A DNA stretch of 64,000 nt from Saprospiraceae bacterium UBA3362 (GCA_002360455.1 DEQQ01000084.1:25344-89343); one strand, 5' to 3'. Counted from the first letter of the stretch, positions 36,151-46,040 are shown. Numbers and translations: made by a program. The notes: generated by a model not told the origin, from the sequence alone.

Positions 36151-37170
36151 ATGTCACAATCTATTTTTGAACAAGTAAAAAAATTAATCGCTGAAATTCA
36201 GCAATTTAGCATTACGGATCAAGCTACAGCAGAGCAATTTAGAACCCAATATATAGGCAGTAAAAATGTTATTAAGCCCATTTTTTCTTTGATTGGACAG
36301 GTTCCTGCAGATCGAAAAAAGGAATTCGGACAATTGGTCAATCAGGCAAAACAAACTGCAGAGGAAAAATGGGCTGCCTACTCAGATAATCTAAATAGTG
36401 ACGCCGGTAGCTCTGCCTTTCATCAAGATATGACCATGCCTGTGATGGGTAAACCGGGCACCAAACACCCTATTACCATTGTATTGGATCAAATTGTATC
36501 GATTTTCGAAAAAATTGGGTTTGAAGTTGCAGAAGATATGGAGATTGAAGATGACTGGAACAATTTTACAGCGCTCAATACTCCGGAGGATCACCCCGCA
36601 AGAGATATGCAAGACACTTTTTATTTGAAAGATTTTGCCGGAAGACTTCTGAGAACTCATACCTCATCGGTTCAATCCAGATTTATGAGCAAACATAAAC
36701 CTCCAATACGAATACTTGCTCCCGGAAAAGTATATCGCAATGAAACCATCTCCGCAAGATCTCATTGTCAATTTCATCAGGTTGAGGGCTTGTATATTGA
36801 CAAGTCAGTTTCGATGGCAGACTTAAAACAAACTCTTCTCTATTTTGCAAAAGAAATGTTTGGCAGTGATACAAAAATCAGATTGAGGCCATCTTATTTT
36901 CCGTTTACGGAGCCATCTGCAGAAATGGACATTTATTGGGGATTGAAGGATGCTACAGACCATAGAATTACAAAAGGTACAGGATGGTTGGAAATTTTAG
37001 GTTGTGGAATGGTAGATCCGGCAGTCCTCTCCAATTGTGGAATAAATCCAAATGAATATTCCGGTTTTGCATTCGGAATGGGAATTGAAAGACAGGCTAT
37101 GTTGCTTTACAAAATTCCGGACATTAGATATTATTTCGAAAATGATTTGCGTTTTTTGAATCAATTTTAG
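36151..37170 (+). CDS. pheS: Phenylalanine--tRNA ligase alpha subunit
   Basis: 339 residues, standard length. An N-terminal coiled-coil arm (about 1-90) precedes the class II catalytic core: motif 2-type segment HCQFHQVEGLYID (about 206-218), FPFTEPSAEMD (about 249-259) and motif 3 GFAFGMGIERQAML (about 307-320). It charges tRNA-Phe as an alpha2-beta2 enzyme; pheT is not adjacent, so the subunits are encoded apart, which is common in Bacteroidota. Confidence 0.96.
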   Translation: MSQSIFEQVKKLIAEIQQFSITDQATAEQFRTQYIGSKNVIKPIFSLIGQVPADRKKEFGQLVNQAKQTAEEKWAAYSDNLNSDAGSSAFHQDMTMPVMGKPGTKHPITIVLDQIVSIFEKIGFEVAEDMEIEDDWNNFTALNTPEDHPARDMQDTFYLKDFAGRLLRTHTSSVQSRFMSKHKPPIRILAPGKVYRNETISARSHCQFHQVEGLYIDKSVSMADLKQTLLYFAKEMFGSDTKIRLRPSYFPFTEPSAEMDIYWGLKDATDHRITKGTGWLEILGCGMVDPAVLSNCGINPNEYSGFAFGMGIERQAMLLYKIPDIRYYFENDLRFLNQF

Positions 37171-37188
37171 AGTAAATCAAATCCAATT

Positions 37189-39954
37189 TTAGCTTGATTT
37201 TTGCCTTCTGTAAAAAATCAATAAAGAAGTAAATAAGCCCAAAAGGCTCGCTGCGAATATTGTTGATTTTTCTGTCCTCCATTTTAAGACTGTATCTGCT
37301 CCTTGGATCTGAAGTCCAGACCAATAAAAAGGATGTGCCAATAGTGGGTCCGTGTTCTCGAGCCACTCCAATTTAGCCATTTGCAAGGCTTTATCTTTTT
37401 CAAATCCTTTGAATAGAAATTGATAAAATTTTAGCATGAGTTCACAACTTGATTGATCATTTACACTCCATGATGTAGACAATACTGACTTTGTTCCTGC
37501 TTTATAAAAGGCCGATGCAATACTGTTTATTCCTTGATGCAAATTGATACTTCCTGTTCCGGTTTCACAGCCATTGAGCACAACCATTTCATAAGGCAAA
37601 TTACTGTAACTTAAATCTGTGTAGAACAGTTTTTTGTAATGCTCGGAAGAGTGGTTATCATGAAGAACTAAAAAAGAAAATCTAGGATCAGTTAGGTCCA
37701 CTTGAGCGTGTGTTGCAAGGTGCAAAATAGAGTTAGATGGTGAATTGCTTAAAAGATTTTCTATGGTGGCAAATTGGCCTTTGTAAAATTTTTTTACTGC
37801 GAAATAAGCTTGAATTTTATTTATCTCATGTTCATTAAAGTCCAGAGCATTAAACTCTGATGATTGATAAAAAGAAGGTGCAAAAAAATAGGAATTTGAA
37901 ATGGATACTGCTTGGGTTTCATCTGTTGTAGTAGGCAATTGAAATAGAGCTCTATGGGCAAATTTTTCTATAAGCAATTTGCCGTCCGATAGCACAAGGA
38001 TATCCATTGGTATTTCTGACAAATAACCATCACCATACCAAACAATATCTTTGTCCTCTGCTCCGGATAAAATAGAATCCAATTTTATTGCCAATGCAAA
38101 ATTCCTAGATTGTGATCTCCAATCAAAACAATTTCTATCTCTAATACATTGCATAAGCTGAGCAAAATTATCTTCAAAGCTTAACTCAATATTAAATTGC
38201 ATAAGCTCTGTATTTTGCTTTGTAACTTTAAAGACAGAAATAAAATCCGTCCCACTTATTAATTGTAATAAAACTTCGTTTTCTTTTAGTGAATTTTGGA
38301 TTGAATTTAATAATTGCAACTCTTCTCCTGTATCCGAAACATGATTTACTTTTTCAATCAAATTCTTCTTTTTTTCATTCAGCTCAAAAAGCCTTAAGTC
38401 CAAATATTTTCTAGAGTCGGATTGTGAAGAGTAATACTTTTTCTTTTCCAACTCAGAAATGTAAAAGTCAATTTTTTGAATTTCTGCATCTTGATATCTT
38501 GATCCGGAATTTGAATTCTCTTGATTCTGTATTCGATAAAATGCAATATTAACATCTTGAAATAGCTGATTTAATGACTTATTTTTTTGCAATGTCCACA
38601 GTCTAATAAGTTGTTCTTGCATAGGTTTTAGCTCTACCAACAATTGTTCCTTATCTCCGGACAAATATTTATAATTGGAAACTACTGTTGCAATTTTATG
38701 AGATTGTGACAATACTTTTTCAGCCTCACTCTCTTGTTTTGTATCCAAATAAAGCTTACCCAGCAAATTGCAAAAATCAAAAGCGATGACCGCCTTTTCA
38801 CTTGGCGAGTATAACTTTTCGGTAAATTCCTGTAAGCTTTGTGCCGGATAAAGGATTTGACTAAGGGCTCTATTTAAAAAATCTATTGCAATAGAATGTT
38901 GCCTATTTCTGATCAAAACATCTGTTATTTGCACAATAGATTCATAATCTATCTGAATTGTGATATTCTGTAAAAACTTAGACTTGATTTCATGATTATA
39001 AAGAGATATTGCATCCTTCGTTTTTCCGGAATTAAGCAAGTACGTCAATTTTATTTTAGACAGCTGAAACTGATCTTCCTTGGTGAGCAATCCAAAGGAT
39101 TCTATGGCATTGATAAATTCTATTATTTTTTCATGCCTGCCCAATTTATTATTTAACATACCCAGTTGGGCGTACACCGAAGAGAGTGAAAATTGGAACA
39201 TTGACTTATTGGAGGGGTTTCTCTTCACAATTTCTTTAATTCTTTCTTCAGCATCAATGATAAACTGTTCAGCTCTGGCTTTTTCGCCCGTTGCCATTAA
39301 CATAGAAGCTATTTTCACATAAAGTAAATAGATTCTATTTCTTGTTAATGAATTTAGATCTTCTTCTTTCATTTGAATGGCATGTTCCAAATACTGAATA
39401 GATTGATGTATATTCTTCCTCTTATACTCAGAATCCGCCATTTTTACATAAATGGAACTAATGAAATCAGAATAAAATGAATTGCATAGCTCAACACCAT
39501 TTAAAACATCCAAGGCAAACTGATATTCAATAAGACTTTTATCTATATCGCCCATCTTATAGTAGTAATCGCCTTTTCTCATCCTAAAGTCAGAAATTTT
39601 AAAAATCCTTTGCTCTTCATTGAGAGAGGGCGAAATAGCATTGATAGTTTGCTCACATTTGACGAGGGCATTTTTCATTTCTCCATAATCATGCCACAGC
39701 TCAGTACACTTTACCCTCCAGATAGATGAGGTATATAAATTTTCGTGAAATCCATAAGCAATACTGAGTCGATCTATCGAATCCAAGACTGATAATAATT
39801 TGCCAAGATCAAGCTTATAATAATTAGTAAACAGATTCTCCAATAGCCGCTCTGTCTGTATTGAGTCTCTATGACGATCTGACTGACAAAAAGCCCCGTC
39901 CGAGGCCAGGGCTTTAATCAATATTATTAAAAATAGTAAGGTCTTTGATTTCAC
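37189..39954 (-). CDS. TPR-CHAT protein with C-terminal membrane anchor
   Basis: 921 residues from GTG 39954, 2 bp after the upstream gene. A signal-like N-terminus (about 1-23) precedes tetratricopeptide-type helices (about 60-470), a charged coiled coil (about 490-560) and a CHAT protease domain (about 640-880). The caspase-type dyad is intact: His749 in LATHAQ and Cys796 in LNGCETG. A hydrophobic segment (about 895-912) and a basic RRQKSS tail end the protein. TPR-CHAT proteins act as regulated proteases, for example in type III-E CRISPR and gasdermin systems. No CRISPR or gasdermin gene is near. The membrane anchor and signal suggest an envelope location. Confidence 0.88.
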   Translation of the reverse strand: MKSKTLLFLIILIKALASDGAFCQSDRHRDSIQTERLLENLFTNYYKLDLGKLLSVLDSIDRLSIAYGFHENLYTSSIWRVKCTELWHDYGEMKNALVKCEQTINAISPSLNEEQRIFKISDFRMRKGDYYYKMGDIDKSLIEYQFALDVLNGVELCNSFYSDFISSIYVKMADSEYKRKNIHQSIQYLEHAIQMKEEDLNSLTRNRIYLLYVKIASMLMATGEKARAEQFIIDAEERIKEIVKRNPSNKSMFQFSLSSVYAQLGMLNNKLGRHEKIIEFINAIESFGLLTKEDQFQLSKIKLTYLLNSGKTKDAISLYNHEIKSKFLQNITIQIDYESIVQITDVLIRNRQHSIAIDFLNRALSQILYPAQSLQEFTEKLYSPSEKAVIAFDFCNLLGKLYLDTKQESEAEKVLSQSHKIATVVSNYKYLSGDKEQLLVELKPMQEQLIRLWTLQKNKSLNQLFQDVNIAFYRIQNQENSNSGSRYQDAEIQKIDFYISELEKKKYYSSQSDSRKYLDLRLFELNEKKKNLIEKVNHVSDTGEELQLLNSIQNSLKENEVLLQLISGTDFISVFKVTKQNTELMQFNIELSFEDNFAQLMQCIRDRNCFDWRSQSRNFALAIKLDSILSGAEDKDIVWYGDGYLSEIPMDILVLSDGKLLIEKFAHRALFQLPTTTDETQAVSISNSYFFAPSFYQSSEFNALDFNEHEINKIQAYFAVKKFYKGQFATIENLLSNSPSNSILHLATHAQVDLTDPRFSFLVLHDNHSSEHYKKLFYTDLSYSNLPYEMVVLNGCETGTGSINLHQGINSIASAFYKAGTKSVLSTSWSVNDQSSCELMLKFYQFLFKGFEKDKALQMAKLEWLENTDPLLAHPFYWSGLQIQGADTVLKWRTEKSTIFAASLLGLFTSLLIFYRRQKSS

Positions 39955-39956
39955 TA

Positions 39957-40532
39957 TTACCTGCTGACGATATACGTTTCTTGAACTCCTGTTCCAATAT
40001 TAACTAATACCAAAGTTATGGTTTTTTCTGTTCCGGTGTTTACACTTGTAACACAAATAATCTTAGGATCCAAACTTGTAGGACATGTGCTGTTCTGTTT
40101 TAATAGATTATTTGCGGCGTCTTTTACTACAATTGAACTGATAGTAAATGCAGTGCCTAAATCATTATATATATAATTCGTTGCAGGACATGCAGTTCCC
40201 GTACAATTCAGAGGTGGACATCGAGGATCTCCGGGACAAGGGTAGCCTGAATCATTATTGCTGTTGGTTTGAGTAGTAACATATAATGATTGATGCCCGT
40301 ATTGATCCGGATTCTGACTGTCAAGTAAAAATTCACTCAAAAAATACATTCTGACCAATTGTCCTTGATACATCTGCATCAATGCTGTATCAAATACGGG
40401 GTGTGTTGGCGGAGCAGCCTTTAAGGCTTCTTTAACCGCTGCATCATTACTGGTTGTAGCTTTACCGGTGTTTTTACAGCCTATCGCAAGAATAGCTACA
40501 AAGAATACGGTGATAAATATATAATTATTCAT
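39957..40532 (-). CDS. Cys-rich lipoprotein of unknown function, upstream of the TPR-CHAT gene
   Basis: 191 residues. A lipoprotein signal ends LAIGCK at Cys19. The mature part has a Cys/Pro-rich stretch (about 98-118; PCPGDPRCPPLNCTGTACP) and then a beta-rich C-terminus with two more cysteines. I recognise no family. It lies 2 bp upstream of the TPR-CHAT gene and must be co-transcribed, so it may be a partner, substrate or regulator of that protease; this is only a neighbourhood inference. Confidence 0.72.
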   Translation of the reverse strand: MNNYIFITVFFVAILAIGCKNTGKATTSNDAAVKEALKAAPPTHPVFDTALMQMYQGQLVRMYFLSEFLLDSQNPDQYGHQSLYVTTQTNSNNDSGYPCPGDPRCPPLNCTGTACPATNYIYNDLGTAFTISSIVVKDAANNLLKQNSTCPTSLDPKIICVTSVNTGTEKTITLVLVNIGTGVQETYIVSR

Positions 40533-40685
40533 TTTTTCTAAATTTTTAGGTTAACAAAATGGTGATCACTTTTAAGTACAATGTCACTAAAAGCTCAAAT
40601 GTTACCCTTTATATTCAGAATTTTTAACAATTACGATAAAATATTTAAATACTCAATCCCTATAGTACGAAAGAATTCCTCAAAA

Positions 40686-41327
40686 CTAATATCGTTTTCG
40701 CGTTCCGTCATGGCATTTATCGAGGATTAAAGCCTGCCTTCCGGACCTTGGAAGCATTACAAATTCATTGCTGTACAACCTCCAAGCCAACTGATCTCCA
40801 AGTTTGTTCTGCCAGATCCGTTTTTCATTACCACAATAAATTTCGTGGAAAAAGTCTGTCCTTTTCCTCTGATTTGATTTACGAATATTCTGCAAAATTA
40901 TGATATTATCAGACAAATTTACTTTGTACAATTGCTGGTTTTGGGAATTAATCCACATTCCTTCCAAACTCTCTATTGCCGGAAAAGAGGTGGGTCTAAA
41001 ATCATCCACTTTTTCTAAGTAAATAATTTTATCCTGTCTATATTTTCTAAAATGGATTTCATTTCCACCCAAATCGCGTATTTCATCCCCATTTTCATTT
41101 TGGTATAGATCTGTTTTGTATTGAGCATAAAAATACCATCGCTCAGACGGTTCCAATCTAACCAAAATTCCTTCATCGCTTTCTTTAATACTAAAAAATG
41201 TGTTACTCAGTTTATGCAACCACTTTCCATTTAAATTATTATAGGCATAATGAGGAACAATGTTTATAAAAACAAAGAGCATGATCATTAACGCTCCTTT
41301 CGCAAATTGTAAAAATGAATATCGCAT
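40686..41327 (-). CDS. Exported protein of unknown function
   Basis: 213 residues from ATG 41327; an eight-residue longer form from TTG 41351 is possible but adds only polar residues ahead of the signal. A hydrophobic segment (about 9-27) acts as signal or anchor, and the rest is beta-rich with two matching halves beginning NGKWLHKLSNTFF and EGMWINSQNQQLY. The repeated GxW start recalls lipocalin-like or META-type small barrels. No family can be named. It is apart from the TPR-CHAT pair by 153 bp and has no clear promoter. Confidence 0.65.
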   Translation of the reverse strand: MRYSFLQFAKGALMIMLFVFINIVPHYAYNNLNGKWLHKLSNTFFSIKESDEGILVRLEPSERWYFYAQYKTDLYQNENGDEIRDLGGNEIHFRKYRQDKIIYLEKVDDFRPTSFPAIESLEGMWINSQNQQLYKVNLSDNIIILQNIRKSNQRKRTDFFHEIYCGNEKRIWQNKLGDQLAWRLYSNEFVMLPRSGRQALILDKCHDGTRKRY

Positions 41328-41486
41328 ATTACTGGTTTTAAACGATTCCAACTACAAAGCTTCGATTCATCTATCCATCCACTAAGGTTGACAATGTGAA
41401 TTCGACTTTATTTACCGGTAATATTACTACAGGAATAAAATAAAGCTTGCTAAAATAAATTTAAAATAAAATTAAAAAAATGATAA

Positions 41487-41852
41487 TTACACTTTGAATT
41501 CAAGTAAAACTTCAAAAGGAATGTATTTCAATACATCTTGATTGGTAGATTCCAAAACTACTGCAGGCGCCTTGCCTGCCTCGTACGCCTCCTTCCACCT
41601 TAGTGCACATAAGCACCATCGGTCTCCTGGCTTAACGCCTGGAAATCTATAAGCAGGAAAAGCCGTACTTAGATCATTTCCCACGGATTTAGAAAAAGCC
41701 AAAAATTCTGCATCCGCAACAATACAAACAGTATGCATTCCTAGATCTTCTTTTCCCGTGGTACAACATCCATCTCTATAAAAGCCTGTAAGGGGTTCCA
41801 TACTGCAAGCCACTATAGGCTTACCAAAAACATTGAGAGGATTAGACTCCAT
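41487..41852 (-). CDS. DUF2237 family protein
   Basis: 121 residues, the full length of DUF2237. Conserved segments are NVFGKPIVACS, TGFYRDGCC, GMHTVCIV, PGDRWCLCALRW and VVLESTN, with several invariant cysteines that suggest a metal site or redox function. The family has no established role; members are cytoplasmic, small and widespread. It is a single-gene unit divergent from the OmpA-family gene. Confidence 0.88.
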   Translation of the reverse strand: MESNPLNVFGKPIVACSMEPLTGFYRDGCCTTGKEDLGMHTVCIVADAEFLAFSKSVGNDLSTAFPAYRFPGVKPGDRWCLCALRWKEAYEAGKAPAVVLESTNQDVLKYIPFEVLLEFKV

Positions 41853-41918
41853 TGATTTATTTTTGTTAAATTTTTAATAAATGAAAATGGGGATTGTTCA
41901 TTTTTATTAAAAAATCAA

Positions 41919-41926
41919 TAACTTTG
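41919..41926 (+). promoter_or_regulatory. -7 element of the OmpA-family lipoprotein gene
   Basis: TAACTTTG is a perfect TAnnTTTG, with ATTG at 41893-41896 as a weak -33 (22-bp spacer). The leader to ATG 41952 would be about 20 nt. Confidence 0.5.
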
Positions 41927-41951
41927 GCACAACATTTTAATTCCTTTATTT

Positions 41952-42848
41952 ATGATCCAAAAATCCATTATTGCTTTATTTATTCTGTCCTTGACAGCCT
42001 GTGTTTCTTCAAAGAAATTTAAAAACCTTCAAACTGAAAATGACTCTCTAAAAAAGTCATTAAGCAATTGCAAGCAAGACCTGTCAGACTGTGAGCAGAA
42101 AACTAACGAAATCATAAGCGAATATAAAACTAAAAGCGCAGGTCATCAATCTGCATTGGATGCCCGCGATAACAAAATAAAGTCTATGGAAGATCAGTTA
42201 TCTTATCTTCAAAAAACCAATACCAATCTATTGGACAGACTTTCGGATCTATCTGTAGTGAGTAAAGCCGGAGCAGAAAGCATTAAGAAAACTTTGGACG
42301 CAATCAATGAAAAAGATAAAATGATAGGAGAAATGACAACCGGTATTCAGCGCAAAGACTCCCTCAATCTGGCCCTTGTCATGAATCTTAAACGATCACT
42401 ATCTGACGTTTCTTCAGAAGACATTAATATTGAAGTTAAAAAAGGAGTTGTCTATATTTCATTATCAGACAAAATGCTTTTCCGATCAGGCTCCGCAAGC
42501 ATTAATGACCAAGCTCAATCCATACTTTCCAAAATAGCTTCTGTGGTCAATGATCATAGAGATTTGGAAATTTTGGTAGAGGGTCACACAGATAATGTGC
42601 CCATATCGACAGATTGTATAGCCGATAATTGGGACCTAAGTACCAAAAGAGCAACAGCCGTTGTCCGTACATTACAAACAAAATATCAAGTTGATCCGGG
42701 CAGAATGACCGCAGGAGGAAGATCTGAATATTCCCCTAAAGCTGATAATTCTTCCGGTGAAGGCAAGAAAATCAACAGAAGAACTGAAATTATCATCCTT
42801 CCTAAGTTGGATCAATTTTTCAAATTAATGACTCCGGAAATCAAATAA
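41952..42848 (+). CDS. OmpA family lipoprotein with coiled coil
   Basis: 298 residues. Lipobox LSLTAC (Cys17), a long coiled coil (about 22-150), then an OmpA/MotB peptidoglycan-binding domain (about 155-285) with VEGHTDNVPI at about 211-220 and NRRTEIIILP at the end. Expected in the outer membrane, tethering it to peptidoglycan. Several such lipoproteins of Bacteroidota are linked to envelope stability or T9SS, but this one has no diagnostic feature. The permease follows after 43 bp. Confidence 0.9.
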   Translation: MIQKSIIALFILSLTACVSSKKFKNLQTENDSLKKSLSNCKQDLSDCEQKTNEIISEYKTKSAGHQSALDARDNKIKSMEDQLSYLQKTNTNLLDRLSDLSVVSKAGAESIKKTLDAINEKDKMIGEMTTGIQRKDSLNLALVMNLKRSLSDVSSEDINIEVKKGVVYISLSDKMLFRSGSASINDQAQSILSKIASVVNDHRDLEILVEGHTDNVPISTDCIADNWDLSTKRATAVVRTLQTKYQVDPGRMTAGGRSEYSPKADNSSGEGKKINRRTEIIILPKLDQFFKLMTPEIK

Positions 42849-42891
42849 TATTTTCCACAAAGACCATTTTTAGTCCTATCTTAGTGTGCTA

Positions 42892-44301
42892 ATGCAAGAA
42901 CTTGCACGCACATTAAATCTAAAAGCTGCAATAGCCATTATAGTTGGCAGCATTATCGGCTCAGGTATTTTTATGAAACCTGCTCTTATGGCAGGACAGG
43001 TCGGGAGTGGCGGACTACTTCTTTTAGTTTGGTTTATTGCAGGGTTAATCACCTTCTGTGGTGCTCTGACTAATGCGGAATTGGCCTGTATGTTTCCTGA
43101 AACAGGCGGTCAGTATATTTATTTCAAAAAAATTTATGGTGATCGTTTTGCATTTATGTATGCTTGGGCTTCGTTTATTGTGTTCAATACAGCCGGTAAT
43201 GCATCGATAGCCTATGTTTGCTCTCAATATGCTCATTATTTTATCTCATTTCCGGAATTGAATCCCTTGGTCATTGAGAAATACAGTTTGTTTATTCCGG
43301 GAATTGGGCGCTTTTTCCCTTTGCAAAATTACAGTGAAAAAATACTGTGTATTTTATTCTTGGGCCTGTTTACAGCTATTAATATGTACAGCACAAAAGA
43401 AAGCTCTCGACTGCAGAATGTCCTTACCATTCTGAAAGTAGCAAGCATTGTATTGGTTATTTCTTCTGCCGTTTTTCATTCTTCCGGAAGCGCAGATGCC
43501 TTTTTTCATTTTTCGTTCAATTCGGAAGGATCTTTGATTACAGCGATGATGCTTGCTATGTCAGGAGCTTTTTGGGCGTATGATGGTTGGAACAACATTA
43601 GCTTCATTGGTGGAGAAATAACAAATCCTCAAAAAATTATTCCAAAGAGTCTGTTTATTGGAATGGTACTTTGCATCCTGATTTATATTATGATGAACAT
43701 GGCCTACCTTTATGTTATTCCATTTGATAGCATAGTCTCAACCAAATTTATTGCATCTGAATTGGGAACCAAAGTCTTGGGCGCAATAGGAGCAGGGATC
43801 ATTACCTTGATCGTCATTATGTCTACCTTGGGGACCATCAACTCGAATGTACTTTCGACATCCAGAGTTACATTTGCTTTAGGTCAGGATCACCCATGGT
43901 TTCGTGCAGCAGCAAAAGTGCATCCTGTTTATGGGACACCGGCCATAGCACTATTATTCAATTTTGGGTGGAGTACTGTGTTAGTTTTAAGTGGTTCTTT
44001 TGATATGCTTACTGATATGCTTATAGTTTTTAGCTGGTTTTTTTATATGATGAGTGCACTTGGTGTAATCTATTTAAGGCTGAGCAAACCCAACATTCCT
44101 AGACCTTTTAAAGTAATTGGATATCCTTGGGTCCCATTAGTTTTTATAGGATTCACAGCCTTTTATCTTGTTATCCAATGTTACAACGATTTGCATAATT
44201 ATTTTTTCGGTGTAAATAAAATGAGTCATATCATGTTTGGACTATTCCTTGTATTGATTGGATTGCCCATTTATTATTTTGGTCGTCGAAGTCCGAATTA
44301 A
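42892..44301 (+). CDS. APC family amino acid permease
   Basis: 469 residues from ATG 42892 (a GTG six bases earlier is less likely). Twelve membrane helices are expected. The substrate-binding unwound helix motif IVGSIIGSGIF lies at about 16-26, and AMSGAFWAYDGWNN near 220 is typical of LAT-type exchangers or permeases. Substrate cannot be read from the sequence. It may share the transcript of the OmpA-family gene. Confidence 0.88.
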   Translation: MQELARTLNLKAAIAIIVGSIIGSGIFMKPALMAGQVGSGGLLLLVWFIAGLITFCGALTNAELACMFPETGGQYIYFKKIYGDRFAFMYAWASFIVFNTAGNASIAYVCSQYAHYFISFPELNPLVIEKYSLFIPGIGRFFPLQNYSEKILCILFLGLFTAINMYSTKESSRLQNVLTILKVASIVLVISSAVFHSSGSADAFFHFSFNSEGSLITAMMLAMSGAFWAYDGWNNISFIGGEITNPQKIIPKSLFIGMVLCILIYIMMNMAYLYVIPFDSIVSTKFIASELGTKVLGAIGAGIITLIVIMSTLGTINSNVLSTSRVTFALGQDHPWFRAAAKVHPVYGTPAIALLFNFGWSTVLVLSGSFDMLTDMLIVFSWFFYMMSALGVIYLRLSKPNIPRPFKVIGYPWVPLVFIGFTAFYLVIQCYNDLHNYFFGVNKMSHIMFGLFLVLIGLPIYYFGRRSPN

Positions 44302-44336
44302 TTCAATTGAAGTTGAACTCCAAAAACAGGCTTATT

Positions 44337-45719
44337 TTATTTTGCAAAAACTTTTTCATACAATTCATTGACCGTTGCAAGTGCAAGGACTTTAATTTTA
44401 CTTTGCGATGAATCCCAATTTTTGATATTGTATTTGGAAATCACTATGGCTCGAAAACCCATTCGTTCGGCCTCCTGGATTCTGAGATCTATTCTCGACA
44501 CAGCTCTTATTTCTCCACTCAGTCCAACTTCCCCACAAAAGCAAATTTGTCTGTGCAAGGGTTGATCCTCCAAGGAAGAAATCAATGCAGCCACTACCGC
44601 TAAATCAATGGCCGGATCTGAAATTTTAATTCCTCCGGCAATATTCAAAAAAACATCTTGTTGACCTATATGAAATCCACACCTTTTTTCTAAGACAGCC
44701 AGCAACATGGACAACCTCTTTGAGTCGAATCCGTTGGCTACTCTTTGTGGAGTCCCATATACTGCAGAGCCTACAAGCGCTTGAGCTTCAATGAGCAGTG
44801 GCCTCAAGCCTTCTACCATTGCTGCTACTGCGCTTCCGCTGAGTCGTTCTTCATGTTGAGACAGCAGCAATTCGGAGGGATTAGAAATAGCATGCAAGCC
44901 TTTGGCATTCATTTCATAAATTGCCAACTCATCGGTAGATCCAAATCTATTTTTTAATGTTCTTAAAATCCTGTAAGCATAATGCTTTTCTCCTTCAAAC
45001 TGCAACACTGTATCTACCATATGCTCCAACAGTTTTGGTCCGGCTATCTCTCCTTCTTTGGTAATATGACCAATCAAAAACACTGGAGTTCCGGTCTCTT
45101 TTGCAAAGTGAATCAATTCATTTGTACATTCTCTAATTTGAGATACTGTTCCAGGAGCCGATTCGAGTTCTGCCGCCGCTAATGTCTGAATGGAGTCCAC
45201 GATCAATACGTCCGGTTTTAGCCTTGCTGCTTCTGCCAAAACTAGATCAAGTCTGTTTTCGGATAATAAAAAACAATGATGTAATGGTTTTTCCAATCTC
45301 AATGCTCGTAGTTTGATCTGTTCTTCACTCTCCTCACCGGACACATAGAGTATGGTATTCACGGGAAGATTTAATGCCAATTGCAGCAACAGGGTCGATT
45401 TGCCTATACCGGGCTGACCCGCCAATAATACTACTGAGCCTCTTACCAAGCCGCCTCCCAAAGATCTATTTAATTCAATGTCTTTTGTATCAAGCCGGAC
45501 AAAAGCGCCTGCTTCAACTTCATCAAGTCTTGTGGCTTTTGACTTCTTTGGTCCTGTTTGCGGATCCTGCCAAGCAGACCTACTTGATTTGTTTTGGACC
45601 TCTTTGCCTATCAATTCTTCTTGATAACTATTCCATGCGCCACAAGAAGGGCATTTTCCCAACCATTTTGGGGACGAAACACCACATTGAGAACAGAGAT
45701 AAACGGACTTAAGCTTCAT
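44337..45719 (-). CDS. radA: DNA repair protein RadA
   Basis: 460 residues, full length. An N-terminal zinc finger (Cys9, Cys12, Cys23, Cys26), a RecA-like ATPase with Walker A GQPGIGKS at 101-108, the RadA-specific KNRFG motif (about 258-262) and a Lon-protease-like C-terminal domain (about 290-455) are all present. RadA is a DnaB-like helicase that promotes branch migration in recombination. Single-gene unit. Confidence 0.96.
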   Translation of the reverse strand: MKLKSVYLCSQCGVSSPKWLGKCPSCGAWNSYQEELIGKEVQNKSSRSAWQDPQTGPKKSKATRLDEVEAGAFVRLDTKDIELNRSLGGGLVRGSVVLLAGQPGIGKSTLLLQLALNLPVNTILYVSGEESEEQIKLRALRLEKPLHHCFLLSENRLDLVLAEAARLKPDVLIVDSIQTLAAAELESAPGTVSQIRECTNELIHFAKETGTPVFLIGHITKEGEIAGPKLLEHMVDTVLQFEGEKHYAYRILRTLKNRFGSTDELAIYEMNAKGLHAISNPSELLLSQHEERLSGSAVAAMVEGLRPLLIEAQALVGSAVYGTPQRVANGFDSKRLSMLLAVLEKRCGFHIGQQDVFLNIAGGIKISDPAIDLAVVAALISSLEDQPLHRQICFCGEVGLSGEIRAVSRIDLRIQEAERMGFRAIVISKYNIKNWDSSQSKIKVLALATVNELYEKVFAK

Positions 45720-46038
45720 TATTGACTTACAAATTTTTCTTTTCGATTACTTTCTTTTTTGAATACAACCAGAACTAAAACTGACGAATTAAACTGAAAA
45801 TAATTACATTATTTTGATTTTCAATATTTTGTATAACTGTTATTAAATTATTAAAAAAAAGTGACCCTATTGATTAGCTGCCGTCCTAACAGATATTAAA
45901 TTTGTTAAACACTGAATCATCAACTAGCCTCTTACTTTTTAGTATGGTCTTTTAGCTGATTAAGAAAAAGAAATAAAGTTTTCAATTGGTTTTTTGGGGT
46001 TATGCAGGGTACTGCTTTTATGTAGTGCCCTGTTTTTT
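45720..46038. other. Intergenic region between radA and the site-2 protease gene
   Basis: 319 bp without a protein gene. It holds a plus-strand -7 match at 45897 and a plus-strand terminator at 46005-46040, both pointing against the flanking minus-strand genes; see the candidate RNA. Confidence 0.45.
45897..45904 (+). promoter_or_regulatory. Candidate -7 element for a small plus-strand RNA
   Basis: TAAATTTG matches TAnnTTTG; no good -33. It would start an RNA near 45911. Confidence 0.35.
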
Positions 46039-46040
46039 TT
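45911..46040 (+). ncRNA. Candidate small RNA (about 130 nt)
   Basis: A promoter-like -7 element at 45897 and a strong terminator at 46005-46040 define a short plus-strand unit with no ORF, set between two minus-strand genes. Apart from the terminator hairpin the interior is AT-rich and weakly structured. The 3' end overlaps the stop codon of the site-2 protease gene, so an antisense effect on that mRNA is possible. No known RNA family is recognised. Confidence 0.35.
46005..46040 (+). terminator. Rho-independent terminator on the plus strand
   Basis: CAGGGTACTGC (46005-46015), loop TTTTAT, GTAGTGCCCTG (46022-46032; two wobble pairs), then T8 (46033-46040). There is no plus-strand gene upstream. 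Confidence 0.7.
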
